This document shows, in pieces, positions 1-21,961 of a stretch of 64,000 nucleotides of DNA; positions within the stretch are counted from its first letter, which is position 1; the number at the start of each line of letters is the position of its first letter. The stretch is from Berghia stephanieae. Taxonomy: Eukaryota; Mollusca; Gastropoda; Nudibranchia; Aeolidiidae. The position numbers and the translations under genes are program-made. The DNA is taken from contig CM067445.1 in the NCBI GenBank assembly GCA_034508935.3, positions 76,439,628 to 76,503,627 of the forward strand, read 5' to 3'. Below the pieces are notes generated by a model, which saw only the letters and a program-made list of their open reading frames with translations, was not told the DNA's origin and did not search any database.

Positions 1-156
1 TGATTAAAACTAGATCAAATGGACATTCTATTGTGTATAAACATGCTTCTTTACTATCTACTTTGATAAGAGATATTCAGAGAAAGATTAAGTTATCAGC
101 TTCACTTTACCCTGTTTGTCATTCTCTAGAGTAAGAAATTAATTGCTATGTGTGTC

Positions 157-161
<5 letters not shown>

Positions 162-212
<51 letters not shown>
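162..212. repeat. (TA)n microsatellite
   Basis: Pure alternating TA for about 50 bp, followed by a looser TA-rich hairpin to about 230. The Ile/Tyr-rich reading frame across it is a by-product of the repeat. Confidence 0.95.
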
Positions 213-219
<7 letters not shown>

Positions 220-330
220 ATATATAATCGACAAGAACACGAAGTATAAGAAGAAGCAGCATTCATCGGCAACTGATCAATGTTACAGGAATGTGTTTTG
301 GATTCAGTCATGCGTTGATGATGTTGATTA

Positions 331-337
331 TTTATTA

Positions 338-402
<65 letters not shown>

Positions 403-418
403 CATCATCATTATTATT
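331..418. repeat. (ATT)n microsatellite
   Basis: Nearly uninterrupted TTA/ATT repeat with a few ATC units at the right edge. It directly abuts a SINE at 421. Poly-Leu and poly-Ile frames here are not genes. Confidence 0.95.
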
Positions 419-420
419 AC

Positions 421-598
421 AGGGGGTAGCGTGGCTCAGAGGTACGATCTTTGCATCGTACCCGAAGCTGCGCTGTGTGGCCTTGAGCAAGTTATCTCTA
501 GTTAGCTCAATTTGCGGCGCTGCAGTTATTCTAATTTTCCCTTGGAATAGACGCTAAAGACAAATTTCCCCTATGGGATAAATAAAGGGAATGTTATT
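421..598 (+). mobile_element. tRNA-derived SINE, family A, copy 1
   Basis: It begins GGGGTAGCGTGGCTCAGAGG, a tRNA-like A-box head. It continues through CTGTGTGGCCTTGAGCAAG and ends near AATAAAGGGAATG before an (ATT)-rich tail. Comparison with the longer copy at 22470-22684 shows this one lacks about 30 bp, including the B-box side of the head, and has scattered changes. Confidence 0.75.
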
Positions 599-601
599 AT
601 T

Positions 602-638
602 ATAATTATTTTATTTATAACATTCTTATTATTATTAT

Positions 639-694
<56 letters not shown>

Positions 695-725
695 TCTACT
701 ACTACTACAACTACTATTACTACTA
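602..725. repeat. (ATT)n / (CTA)n microsatellite
   Basis: A short ATT run passes into about 85 bp of CTA repeats with a few interruptions. Confidence 0.9.
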
Positions 726-856
726 CTTTCACTATATACATTGCGAAATAAAAAACGAAACAGTAGATAACGGAAGTATCGTGAGTGCGTTATGATAACA
801 GATTTAAAAGTAAAGCTAATATTATGCTCCGTGTTTACCATTGATTGACAAAGTGT

Positions 857-1146
857 CTCCAAAAAGAAAATTGATTTGAGATTTAACTACTTACCCAAAA
901 AGAAAATTGATTTGAGATTTAACTACTTACCCAAAAAGAAAATTGATTTGAGATTTAACAACTTACCCAAAAAGAAAATTGATTTGAGATTTAACTACTT
1001 ACCCAAAAAGAAAATTGATTTGAAATTTAACTACTTACCAAAAAGAAAATTGATTTGAGATTTAACTACTTACCCAAAAAGAAAATTGATTTGAGATTTA
1101 ACTACTTACCCAAAAAGAAAATTGATTTGAAATTTAACTACTTACA
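857..1146. repeat. 36-bp minisatellite, about 8 copies
   Basis: Eight direct copies of a 36-bp unit containing AAAATTGATTTGAGATTTAA and ending CTACTTACC(C). One unit is a base short, and a few units have G-to-A or T-to-A changes. Because 36 is a multiple of 3, the array reads as a 12-residue repeat (FNYLPKKKIDLR) over the intact-phase part. There is no start context or splice evidence that it is translated. Confidence 0.93.
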
Positions 1147-1189
1147 CTATTACCAAAGTAGATTGTCGGAACAGTAAAATCATTATTAT

Positions 1190-3290
1190 TAAAGTTATAG
1201 TCCGACGTGTAGATCTAAAGCAGATCTGATATTATAATCCGAACCCGCTTAGTCCTGAAATGACTAAGGAGTGATGCAAGTCCCAATAATTTTCACCCAA
1301 GAGCCCTTGCGTCACGTGGGTTCCGTTTTGTAAAAATAGCAATGGGAATTTCAAAGTTTATTTTTTATCGATTTGACTTACTGATTTAAGGCCTTTTGGT
1401 TCCTAATCATCCGACCGGGACGCCTCGGCTGCCTCTCTAATCATCTGTGTCATTTCCTTCCACAGTTCACGGTCTTTTGCTATGGATGCTAAGTTCATAA
1501 GGTCTTCCTTTGATTTTAATTATTTGTTATTTTGTAGGCGTTTTAGGTCTCGATTGAGGACAGTAAAAATTGACGTGGGTGGTCTACCTTGATAGTTATT
1601 GTGTCCAGATGAGATGAAAAACGTATTCATGGCTTTATTAGCTGGTATATTTTCATCTCTTCTGAGTATATGCCTAAGAAGCCGCCATCTTGCCTCCAGG
1701 AATTGCTTGGATAAGGGTCTTTCATTACATTTTTCATACAGTATTTTATTGCTTATTTTTGTGGGGTGTCGTATATTCAGGACTCTTCTCGGTTGTTTTC
1801 TATGGAATCTGTCTAATCTTTGCTCTTCGGCTCCAGTCAGTGCCCATGTTCATAAGTACGGATTTTACAAGGGTTATGTATAATTTGATTTTAGTATTTT
1901 ATTTTATTTATCTTTTCTACTCCATATATATAGTAATTTATTCAATGCAGCCGTCGATAAACTTTTTCTTCTCTCTACATCTTCCTTATCTCCTATTAAT
2001 GATCCTACTTTTTTCGTGGCTCTCCATCCATCTTTCTTCCTTGACAATAATGTTACATCTGTTTTGTCACTATTTACGTACAGTTGGTGATTTTGTAAGG
2101 CTCTTTGGATGTCATTTACATTGACTTGTTTCAGGCCAATAAAATCAATGTCGTCTGCATATGCAATTTCCATGGGGAGTTCGTTTTCAAAACGTGATTG
2201 GGCCGAAGGTACAGATTTACGCACATCTTTTAAATCATTTTCTAGGTAAATGATAAATAAAACAGGGCTTAGGCTGTCTCCTTGTGGTGTACCGAAGTTG
2301 CCAAGGAATGATTTATTATCTGAGGCACCGATTATATTGGTGGTTATCCAGGTTTCACTTATAAGGAATCTGATTAATTTAATCTAACTTCATCTTCCAT
2401 AACTATTCAATATAGCAATGACTATGAAAAATGTTTTTTTCTCTTTTTGAGGAAAATTTATGTCTAAAATCCAAGCCCTATCTCCACTGAGTAAAATGTT
2501 TTTGAATTTTGAAAATCCATTCATAAATAAACAAGTTATGCAGTTTCAAAGGTGTCATTTATTTGGATGACCCGCAAAGAGGAAAAAAACGCGAAAATAT
2601 GGGACGCTTTTTCGGCATTTTTTTTCGACCTTTGGTTGTATCTTGCGTAATAAATGGATTAAAAGATTGAAACTTGAAGAGCAAATTAGGATGGTGTTTT
2701 GTAAAATACGGGAAAAGTACTCGTCATATTCATATGAAATTTTACAACCAAAAAGAAGAAATGTTCATGTATTACCTTGTCAGCGACAAAACCTCCACGC
2801 CCGGTAGTTTTAGAAATATTTTACTCCAAAGAGTAAAAATCTATTTTTAACGGTCTTCTGGTAATCGCACGAGTTTTGTCGCTTAACATAATCTAAAATG
2901 ACCTTTTTTCTAACTGTGTGCCAACTTTCAGTCATATTCATCGATAAACAGCGTCGTAATTAATATTTTAAAATAGCATATACGAAACGGCTTCGTCCCA
3001 TATTTTGACGCGAATTCGGGCACTTCGTGAGCGAAAAAGAGGCCCAAAGATTTGTGCGGGATAGTCATTGCTAACTATTCCTTTCAAAATATTTAACAAG
3101 GATTGGTGATTGATAGTATCGAAGGCGGCAGACATATCTATTCCAGTTATAACTATTTCTACTTTTTCTGATAGGGTTTTGGCAGCAAGCCATTTGTGGG
3201 TCCAAACTACATCTGCAGTACTTATCGATTTGATTTTCAAATATCAATTTGTTTATCAATCAATTCTTCGATTGATTGATTATATCTAGT
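1190..3290 (-). mobile_element. Old non-LTR retrotransposon (LINE), minus strand, split by a MITE
   Basis: On the minus strand one reads an RT motif A (DMSAAFDTINHQSLL, about 3105-3150) and a motif B (GTPQGDSLSPVLF, about 2260-2300). A YADD box (EIAYADDIDFI, about 2135-2165) follows, then a C-terminal segment with SLIGDKEDVERR near 2000. The tail runs on to about 1190 without long frames. The MITE at 2415-3071 sits between motifs A and B, and the remaining coding is broken by several frameshifts and stops. A second relative lies at 43160-43740 and shares the SLIGDK block. RT identity is clear; the clade is not resolved. What lies at 1147-1380 is probably its 3' UTR. Confidence 0.75.
2415..3071 (+). 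mobile_element. TA-flanked MITE (Tc1/mariner-like, non-autonomous), copy A
   Basis: A 657-bp segment starts GCAATGACTAT and ends with its reverse complement ATAGTCATTGC, with TA on both sides (2413-2414 and 3072-3073). A near-identical inverted copy lies at 5245-5903. It carries no transposase. TA target duplication and short TIRs are the basis for calling it Tc1/mariner-like. The insertion interrupts the minus-strand LINE. Confidence 0.85.
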
Positions 3291-5014
3291 CAGAAGCAGA
3301 ATATACCTCTTTTTATGGTGAACCCTTAACATCTTTCAAAGAAATTTCAATAAATGACACAAAGAAAACGATTCTCTCTAGTCCTAGCAAATCATGTAGG
3401 CTCGACCCTTTACCAACATCCCTTTTGAAGGAGTGTATTGATGAACTTGCACCTTACATCACTGAATTGATTAATCAATCATTACGGGTGGGAGTGGTTC
3501 CAGAAAGCTTCAAGAAAGAATTGGTGAAGCCATTGTTGAAGAAAGCGGGACTTGACAGTGATAATTTTAAAAACTTTAGGCCTGTATCAAATCTACCATT
3601 CATTTCCAAAATTCTAGAAAAGATTGTACTAAAACAACTTTCTTGTCACGTGAAACATAATAACCTCGATGAGTGCTTTCAATCGGCCTATCGGCAAAAT
3701 CATATCACAAATGACTTGCTGCAAATTATTGATCAAGGAAAACCACCCTCCTTAGTCTTCTCGATCTTTCGGCGGCCTTTGACACCATCGACCATGCCAT
3801 ACGACTTCGAAGGCTACAAGTTACTTTCGGCATATCAGGCACTGCTCTAAACTGGTTTGCATCATATCTTACTCAAAGAACTCAATCAGTTTTAATTGGG
3901 GAAGTAACTTCGTCAGAGCGTGACCTTCATTTTGGTGTACCTCAAGGATCCGTTTTAGGTCCAGTCCTTTTTGTACTTTACACTTCCCCCGTTGTGAGAA
4001 TCTTAGAGCAACAGTCTCTCGCTTACCATATGTACGCCGACGATACCCAGATATATAGCAGGTGTTTGCAATCCGATATAGTTTCAACGATAACTGTTTA
4101 CGAACAATGCATCAACCATGTGATGAGATGGATGTCTGCAAATAGATTAAAATTAAATGGCGACAAGACTGAAGCCTTATTCATTGCTAGTTCCAATAAT
4201 AAGACAGATCCATTTACACTGGCACTGACAATCAACGATAATGACAAAATACAACTCACAACATCAGCAAAAAATCTCGGCATCACCTTAGAGAGTGATC
4301 TGTCTATGAACAAACATATTAACAATGTGAGAACAAGTGCTATCTGCATTCTAAGAAATATCAGAACAATCAGACCATTTATTAATAGGGAAACTTGCAA
4401 CAAATTGGTAACATCTTTGATATTCCCGAAAATGAACTACTGCAATGCACTGTTTGTTGGTCTCACAAAGGACAAAATAAACAAACTCCAGAAAATACAG
4501 AACATGGCAGCTAGCGTTGTACTGCAGAAAGACAGGAAAACTGCAGCTCCCGAATTACTACAGCAGCTGCATTGGCTGCCAGTGGACCAGCGGATTAAAT
4601 ATAAATCTTCAACTATCGTTTTCAAATGCCTGGAGGGCTCGTCACCAGCATATCACTCAAACCTCGTTGAACGGTATAACCCACAGCGATCGCTTCGATC
4701 AACGAACAACCTCAAATTGAAAACACCCCGCTGTCGAGTGAAGGCTGGTGAACGCGCCTTTCAGCATTCTGGTCCAAGGTTGTGGAATTTACTACCACTA
4801 GAGATACGTTCTTCGTCTTCACTAGAGGAATTCAAGCGTCGATTGAAGACATTCTTATTCCAACAGGCTTTCTTTTGATTATGTGTATAATTAGCGTTGT
4901 TCGTGTACTGTGTTAGGGCTTAATGATTAAGTTAATCTATGTTATGCGCCCAGGGCCCTCCTGATGAAGGGATGTTTGGCGCACTATAAATCTATACCAT
5001 TATTATTATTATTT
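3285..5014 (+). mobile_element. L2-like LINE, 5'-truncated, RT and 3' end
   Basis: It encodes the C-terminal half of an L2/CR1-type ORF2. The order is SKSCRLDPLPTSLLKE, a finger block (FRPVSNLPFISKILEK), LLDLSAAFDTIDH (motif A), GVPQGSVLGP (motif B), YADDTQIY (motif C) and LQQLHWLPVDQRIKYK. The stop is at 4876-4878. There is no RNase H, as expected for the clade. One frameshift lies near 3738, between the finger block and motif A; otherwise the frame is open from about 3740 to 4878, so the copy is fairly young. The 3' UTR ends GGCGCACTATAAATC and an (ATT)n tail (4999-5014). The endonuclease domain is missing through 5' truncation. Confidence 0.88.
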
Positions 5015-5244
5015 TATTAGTCAGATTTTTTATTAGTGGCGCGTGTTTTTCTGTTTTTTCTCAGCTGTCCCTCTATTAAAAATTGTAAACAATTATGTCA
5101 ACCTTTGAATCAATTTTTATTAACTGAAAATATATTTTTTTACCGTGTTGATGCCATATCAAAAAAGTTTTCTTCTTTCAGACCAATAAAAATCTTTTAA
5201 AACCGCTGTCGTAAAATTCGAGATTTTACACCGATAAAAATGTA
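5015..5244. other. Unassigned AT-rich spacer
   Basis: Lies between the LINE tail and MITE copy B. I see no gene or recognisable repeat in it. Confidence 0.5.
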
Positions 5245-5903
5245 GCAATGACCATCCCGCACAAATCTTTGGGCCTCTTTTTCGCTCACGAAGTGCCCGA
5301 ATTCGCGTCAAAATATGGGACGAAGCCGTTTCGTATATGCTATTTTAAAATATTAATTACGACGCTGTTTATCGATGAATATGACTGAATGTTGGCACAC
5401 AGTTAGAAAAAAGGTCATTTTAGATTATGTCAAGCGACAAAACTCGTGCAATTACCAGAAGACCGTTAAAAATAGATTTTTACTCTTTGGAGTAAAATAT
5501 TTCTAAAACTACCGGGCGTGGAGGTTTTGTCGCTGACAAGGTAATACATGAACATTTCTTCTTGTTGGTTGTAAAATTTCATATGAATATGACGAGTACT
5601 TTTCCCGTATTTTACAAAACACCATCCTAATTTGCTCTTCAAGTTTCAATCTTTTAATCCACGTATTACGCAAGATACAACGAAAGGTCGAAAAAAAAAT
5701 GCCAAAAAAGCGTCCCATATTTTCGCGTTTTTTTCCTCTTTGCGGGTCATCCAAATAAATGACACCTTTAAAACTGTATAACTTGTTTATTTATGAATGG
5801 ATTTTCAAAATTCAAAAACATTTTTACTCAGTGGAGATAGGGCTTGGATTTTAGACAAAAATTTTCCTCAAAAAGAGAAAAAATAAATTTTCATAGTCAT
5901 TGC
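5245..5903 (-). mobile_element. TA-flanked MITE (Tc1/mariner-like, non-autonomous), copy B, inverted
   Basis: Reverse-complement copy of the element at 2415-3071 with only a few single-base and short indel differences over 659 bp. It is again bounded by TA (5243-5244 and 5904-5905). Together the two form inverted arms around a 2.2-kb interior, but each arm has its own two ends, so these are two insertions rather than the TIRs of one element. Confidence 0.85.
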
Positions 5904-5905
5904 TA

Positions 5906-6427
5906 AAAAATGTAAGCAAGTTAACCACCACAAAGTATGAGATGAATTAATCGTTTTTCCAAAAAAAACCTCGCGCTGACACGTAGTTCTGGCTAGTGAT
6001 TATGAATAAAAACAATTCGCTTTAACTGCTATAAACTTACAACATATGTGGTTTGCCTTAAATTTTGAATTTATGATTTATTGCTTATTATCTACATCCT
6101 GTCATAATTATCAATATGAAATCTCGTTTTAAATAATTTGAAATATTGATTATAATATTATTCTCAATATTTTCATATTAACAATGCATGCCGTTTATAT
6201 AACTTTGAAAGATTGTATTTATGCACGAACGTTTCACAGAGCATTTAAAGGCTTTAAAACATATGCGCTTTTAAACCATACGATACGATGCGACACTCTC
6301 GAAAGCTGCGAGAAGAAATCTACTTGTATCTATTGATAAGCCATTAAAGAGGACGGTTATGGGACTTGAATTTCACAATCAACCCAGAGAAGATGATTAT
6401 CGAAATACGACGGATAGATCACCATTG
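5906..6427. other. Unassigned sequence before the LINE array
   Basis: AT-rich, with no convincing coding sequence. The reading frame that enters the array from 6366 becomes poly-Asn in the (AAT)n repeat and matches nothing I recognise. The last bases are a GATCACCATT motif (6417-6426) discussed under findings. Confidence 0.5.
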
Positions 6428-6665
6428 TGATAGGAAAAGTATCAAAGACAACTTTGATATTGATATTATCCAAAGATGTATGGTTTGGGTGAACGTAAAC
6501 ATACATCCGACAAAGGAATGGACGGCTGATAATTCGGGTAGAAAAAGACTCACGAGTTCTGGACATAGGATCATTGATATTCTTGCAGTAGGTGAAGATA
6601 CTGGGTATTTAGAAGAATGTCATACCATTTTTTTTTCTTTTCTGCATCATCTGGAAGGTAGAGTC

Positions 6666-6736
<71 letters not shown>

Positions 6737-6738
6737 TG

Positions 6739-6834
<96 letters not shown>

Positions 6835-9425
6835 CTGAAAACTTATATAGCGCTATAACTCCGAGACACCAGACTCTAAGCGCTTAAATTACAAATTACT
6901 TTGGCTGAAATATACTCATTTACACACACAAGCACTGTTCAAAGAGGGCTTTACCATGTCAGAACTTCACAGAGCTATGAAAAAACTCAAGTTAAGGAAA
7001 TCCCCTGGACCAGATAAGATACACAATGAAATGCTCTTGCATCTTAGCGTGAGAGGTAAACAGATGCTTCTCAAACTTATAAATCTAACATGGGAGACAG
7101 GAATAGTACCAAGGGGATGGAAAATGCTATTATAATTCCAATCTTAAAGAAAGATAAACCACCCGACGAAACGAAAAGTTACCGACCAATATCTCTCACC
7201 TCATGTGTTGGAAAGATCGCTGAGAGAATGGTAAATAACCGATTATACTGGTGGCTGGAGACATGTGGCCTACTAAATAAATATCAGGCAGGCTTTAGGA
7301 TAGGGCAAAGAACAGAAGATCAATTGTTTAGATTAAGTCAAAAAATAATTGATGGCTTTCAAGATGGAAAACATACAGTCGCGGTTTTTGTTGATCTCCA
7401 ACAAGCCTATGACAAAGTATGGAGGAAAGGGTTGTTATCAAAAATGATGGACTACGGAATTGATGGAAATCTCTACTTCTGGATTAAACAATTTCTCAGT
7501 AACAGAACAATCCAAACAAAAATTAATAACGGACTGTCAAACAGAGAAGTATTAGAGGAAGGTCTCCCACAAGGATCCTGCCTCAGCTGTACTCTCTTTC
7601 TTATTTTTATAAATGATCTACCAGAAGTATTACAGACAGAAAAGGCCCTATATGCTAACGATTTAGTTATGTGTATACTACGAAGCACCTACCAATAGCC
7701 TCCAATAGAATAAATGAAGATTTAGAAAGCTTAAACACCTTCTGTGATAAATGGAAATTAAAAGTTAATTGCAATAAAACAGTCTACTCTATATTTACTA
7801 AGAGTCATCCTGTTTCCAAGAAAGAAATAACACTCTCCATCCAAGGCCATCGACTCGCGAAAGAAGAAAACCCCACATATTTGGGCATACAGTTAGACAG
7901 ACAACTATCTCTGAACAAACACACTCAGAATGTAAAAATCAAAGCCACAAAGAGACTCCAGTTACTAAAACGACTAGCCAGTACTAATTGGGGAGCAGAC
8001 AAAAACTCGCTTCGACAACTCTATTTAGGCTATGTGCGTTCCGTCATGGACTACAATTTAGCCCTCCAAAATGTAGGTAGTAAAAACACACACAAAACCT
8101 TGGACAGAGTACAAAACCAAGCCCTTCGCTTTATCTCCGGTGCCCTGAGATCGACACCCACAGCAGCATGTGAAATACATACTAATGTGGAACCACTTGG
8201 ACTTCGCAGAGAATCAGCAGTGCTTGAAATGGTTGAAAGATACAAACGAAAAGAGGAAAACCATCCAAACAGAATTCTGGCAGAGAAATGGAAACCAAGA
8301 ACAAGATTAAAACAAAACTCCCTGCTACACATTGCTAACAACTTGAATGAAAGACACAGACTCCCAGAAAACAGAGAAAAATCTATTTTAATCAGTCAAA
8401 AACCTCCATACGCCGAACTAAAACTTCCAAAAATAAAGACTAACCTCATAGAAGAAACAACAAGAAATAAAAACAAATCAGATATACAAACATTAGCAAT
8501 GAAGACAATACAAGAATACCCAGACAACTGGATACATGTTTACACAGATGGATCTGCCCACAAAGGAACTAAAAATGCTGGGTATGGGTTTGTAGTAAAA
8601 TACCCAGATAAAACCTGTGATAAAATCCACAATTCTTGCGGAAGCTCCTGCTCAAACTACGAGGCAGAGGCAGTTGCAATAGAAGCCTCACTGCGACACC
8701 TCTCTTCTGTTTTCCAGCTAAACCCTTCAAAACTTCAAAACACTGTCATCTTCACAGACTCCAAATCGGTCCTCCAAGCTCTCGATTTAGATAAACTCTC
8801 CTCAACGTTCAATAGTTTAAGATCTCAACTAAATGAATTCCTTACAACACACAGAGTAGACTTATCTCTCCAGTGGATACCGGGACATTCAAATATACCA
8901 GGAAATGACAATGCAGACAGACTAGCCAGACTCGGATCAACTCTTTTACAACCATCATTTCCAGTATCCTTAGACACAGCGAAACAAATAATCAAAACAA
9001 ATAAGAGAGAAGAATGGATGAACAGTTGGGCAATGAGCACCACGGGTAGATGTATGTTTTCCCATATGACCACTCCTGTAAAGACTGATTGCCTAAATAA
9101 GCTCAGAAGACACCAGCAAAGCATCATCTTTCAACTAAGAACACAACACATACCGCTCAACAACCATTTAAGCAAAATTACAAAAGACACATCCCCTTCC
9201 TGCCCCCTATGTCAACACCCCAATGAAACAGTAACACACCACTTGTTTGAATGTCAACCTCTTGAAGACCTGAGATGTACATTCCTCCCACCAAATCCAA
9301 GCATCAGTAACACACTTTATAGTCACCTGGAACAACTACAAAAGACATCTAACTTCTACGTCATGGCACAAGAACGAAGGGCTAGAGCTCAGGTGGTCGC
9401 TGGTTCGGATAAGTAAGTAAGTAAG
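6428..9425 (+). mobile_element. LINE array unit 1 (I/Jockey-type, RNase H-bearing)
   Basis: 2998 bp with the longest microsatellite of the array (6667-6833, with a GAT interruption). The LINE coding starts within 6910-7110 (SELHRAMKKLKLRKSPGPDK). It shifts frame near 7120, as in every unit, and continues from the 7090 frame (fingers, motif A VFVDLQQAYDKVW, motif B GLPQGSCLS). A private one-base loss near 7673, just after the RT motif C, breaks the ORF into a 202-codon and a 581-codon part. The downstream part carries RNase H and the terminal zinc knuckle and ends at 9416. It reads MAQERRARA at the end, where units 2-5 read MAQDRRARA. Confidence 0.88.
6667..6833. repeat. (AAT)n microsatellite in array unit 1; homologues in units 2-5
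   Basis: About 167 bp here, with counterparts at 9666-9774, 12607-12701, 15534-15641 and 18474-18592. Read on the minus strand, the adjoining block AGCGCTTAGAGTCTGG...GCGCTATATAAG followed by (ATT)n looks like the 3' tail of an L2/CR1-type element. Confidence 0.9.
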
Positions 9426-12367
<2,942 letters not shown>

Positions 12368-12605
12368 TGATAGGAAAAGTATCAAAGACAACTTTGATAT
12401 TGATATTATCCAAAGATGTATGGTTTGGGTGAACGTAAACATACATCCGACAAAGGAATGGACGGCTGATAATTCGGGTAGAAAAAGACTCACGAGTTCT
12501 GGACATAGGATCATTGATATTCTTGCAGTAGGTGAAGATACTGGGTATTTAGAAGAATGTCATACCATTTTTTTTTCTTTTCTGCATCATCTGGAAGGTA
12601 GAGTC

Positions 12606-12702
<97 letters not shown>

Positions 12703-15293
12703 CTGAAAACTTATATAGCGCTATAACTCCGAGACACCAGACTCTAAGCGCTTAAATCACAAATTACTTTGGCTGAAATATACTCATTTACACACACAAG
12801 CACTGTTCAAAGAGGGCTTTACCATGTCAGAACTTCACAGAGCTATGAAAAAACTCAAGTTAAGGAAATCCCCTGGACCAGATAAGATACACAATGAAAT
12901 GCTCTTGCATCTTAGCGTGAGAGGTAAACAGATGCTTCTCAAACTTATAAATCTAACATGGGAGACAGGAATAGTACCAAGGGGATGGAAAATGCTATTA
13001 TAATTCCAATCTTAAAGAAAGATAAACCACCCGACGAAACGAAAAGTTACCGACCAATATCTCTCACCTCATGTGTTGGAAAGATCGCTGAGAGAATGGT
13101 AAATAACCGATTATACTGGTGGCTGGAGACATGTGGCCTACTAAATAAATATCAGGCAGGCTTTAGGATAGGGCAAAGAACAGAAGATCAATTGTTTAGA
13201 TTAAGTCAAAAAATAATTGATGGCTTTCAAGATGGAAAACATACAGTCGCGGTTTTTGTTGATCTCCAACAAGCCTATGACAAAGTATGGAGGAAAGGGT
13301 TGTTATCAAAAATGATGGACTACGGAATTGATGGAAATCTCTACTTCTGGATTAAACAATTTCTCAGTAACAGAACAATCCAAACAAAAATTAATAACGG
13401 ACTGTCAAACAGAGAAGTATTAGAGGAAGGTCTCCCACAAGGATCCTGCCTCAGCTGTACTCTCTTTCTTATTTTTATAAATGATCTACCAGAAGTATTA
13501 CAGACAGAAAAGGCCCTATATGCTAACGATTTAGTTATGTGGTATACTACGAAGCACCTACCAATAGCCTCCAATAGAATAAATGAAGATTTAGAAAGCT
13601 TAAACACCTTCTGTGATAAATGGAAATTAAAAGTTAATTGCAATAAAACAGTCTACTCTATATTTACTAAGAGTCATCCTGTTTCCAAGAAAGAAATAAC
13701 ACTCTCCATCCAAGGCCATCGACTCGCGAAAGAAGAAAACCCCACATATTTGGGCATACAGTTAGACAGACAACTATCTCTGAACAAACACACTCAGAAT
13801 GTAAAAATCAAAGCCACAAAGAGACTCCAGTTACTAAAACGACTAGCCAGTACTAATTGGGGAGCAGACAAAAACTCGCTTCGACAACTCTATTTAGGCT
13901 ATGTGCGTTCCGTCATGGACTACAATTTAGCCCTCCAAAATGTAGGTAGTAAAAACACACACAAAACCTTGGACAGAGTACAAAACCAAGCCCTTCGCTT
14001 TATCTCCGGTGCCCTGAGATCGACACCCACAGCAGCATGTGAAATACATACTAATGTGGAACCACTTGGACTTCGCAGAGAATCAGCAGTGCTTGAAATG
14101 GTTGAAAGATACAAACGAAAAGAGGAAAACCATCCAAACAGAATTCTGGCAGAGAAATGGAAACCAAGAACAAGATTAAAACAAAACTCCCTGCTACACA
14201 TTGCTAACAACTTGAATGAAAGACACAGACTCCCAGAAAACAGAGAAAAATCTATTTTAATCAGTCAAAAACCTCCATACGCCGAACTAAAACTTCCAAA
14301 AATAAAGACTAACCTCATAGAAGAAACAACAAGAAATAAAAACAAATCAGATATACAAACATTAGCAATGAAGACAATACAAGAATACCCAGACAACTGG
14401 ATACATGTTTACACAGATGGATCTGCCCACAAAGGAACTAAAAATGCTGGGTATGGGTTTGTAGTAAAATACCCAGATAAAACCTGTGATAAAATCCACA
14501 ATTCTTGCGGAAGCTCCTGCTCAAACTACGAGGCAGAGGCAGTTGCAATAGAAGCCTCACTGCGACACCTCTCTTCTGTTTTCCAGCTAAACCCTTCAAA
14601 ACTTCAAAACACTGTCATCTTCACAGACTCCAAATCGGTCCTCCAAGCTCTCGATTTAGATAAACTCTCCTCAACGTTCAATAGTTTAAGATCTCAACTA
14701 AATGAATTCCTTACAACACACAGAGTAGACTTATCTCTCCAGTGGATACCGGGACATTCAATATACCAGGAAATGACAATGCAGACAGACTAGCCAGACT
14801 CGGATCAACTCTTTTACAACCATCATTTCCAGTATCCTTAGACACAGCGAAACAAATAATCAAAACAAATAAGAGAGAAGAATGGATGAACAGTTGGGCA
14901 ATGAGCACCACGGGTAGATGTATGTTTTCCCATATGACCACTCCTGTAAAGACTGATTGCCTAAATAAGCTCAGAAGACACCAGCAAAGCATCATCTTTC
15001 AACTAAGAACACAACACATACCGCTCAACAACCATTTAAGCAAAATTACAAAAGACACATCCCCTTCCTGCCCCCTATGTCAACACCCCAATGAAACAGT
15101 AACACACCACTTGTTTGAATGTCAACCTCTTGAAGACCTGAGATGTACATTCCTCCCACCAAATCCAAGCATCAGTAACACACTTTATAGTCACCTGGAA
15201 CAACTACAAAAGACATCTAACTTCTACGTCATGGCACAAGACCGAAGGGCTAGAGCTCAGGTGGTCGCTGGTTCGGATAAGTAAGTAAGTAAG
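12368..15293 (+). mobile_element. LINE array unit 3
   Basis: Nearly identical to unit 2. It has the shortest microsatellite (about 95 bp, 12607-12701) and a private one-base deletion at about 14760 in the RNase H region (GHSNIPGN). The deletion splits the frame into 12958-14793 and 14742-15284. It shares the YAND motif C and the upstream frameshift. Confidence 0.88.
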
Positions 15294-21690
<6,397 letters not shown>

Positions 21691-21961
21691 TCATCATCAT
21701 CAAATCACCATTCAAAATAATGGTTTTGTAGGTCACCCATACATGATTTTACATGATAAACATGACAAATTATGGCATTGTTGTATCAATGTATGTTCAA
21801 TATCATTAACATTGTTAAATAAAATATGACAAATTAGTTTTGGACTGAATCAACCCAAGGCATCATCAAGATAGATCTGTGGAAGTAAAAGAATAAAAGA
21901 TTCAAATTTAGAGCTGCGACCATGCTCAATAGGCAAAAAACAAACAAACTAATAAAAACGT
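21691..21961. other. Unassigned spacer after the array
   Basis: Opens with TCATCATCATCAA and AATCACCATT. No gene or known repeat is visible. Confidence 0.5.

Noticed and set aside
876-1058. Small repetitive lysine-rich protein
   Set aside because: It is the 36-bp minisatellite in frame; no start context or splicing, and other copies shift phase.
2415-5903. One large transposon with 660-bp terminal inverted repeats
   Set aside because: Each arm has its own pair of short TIRs and TA flanks, so two separate MITE copies explain it better.
6366-6887. 173-residue frame with long poly-Asn, repeated in each array unit
   Set aside because: Produced by reading (AAT)n; the flanking residues match no protein and the run flips to poly-Ile in unit 4 after a one-base change.
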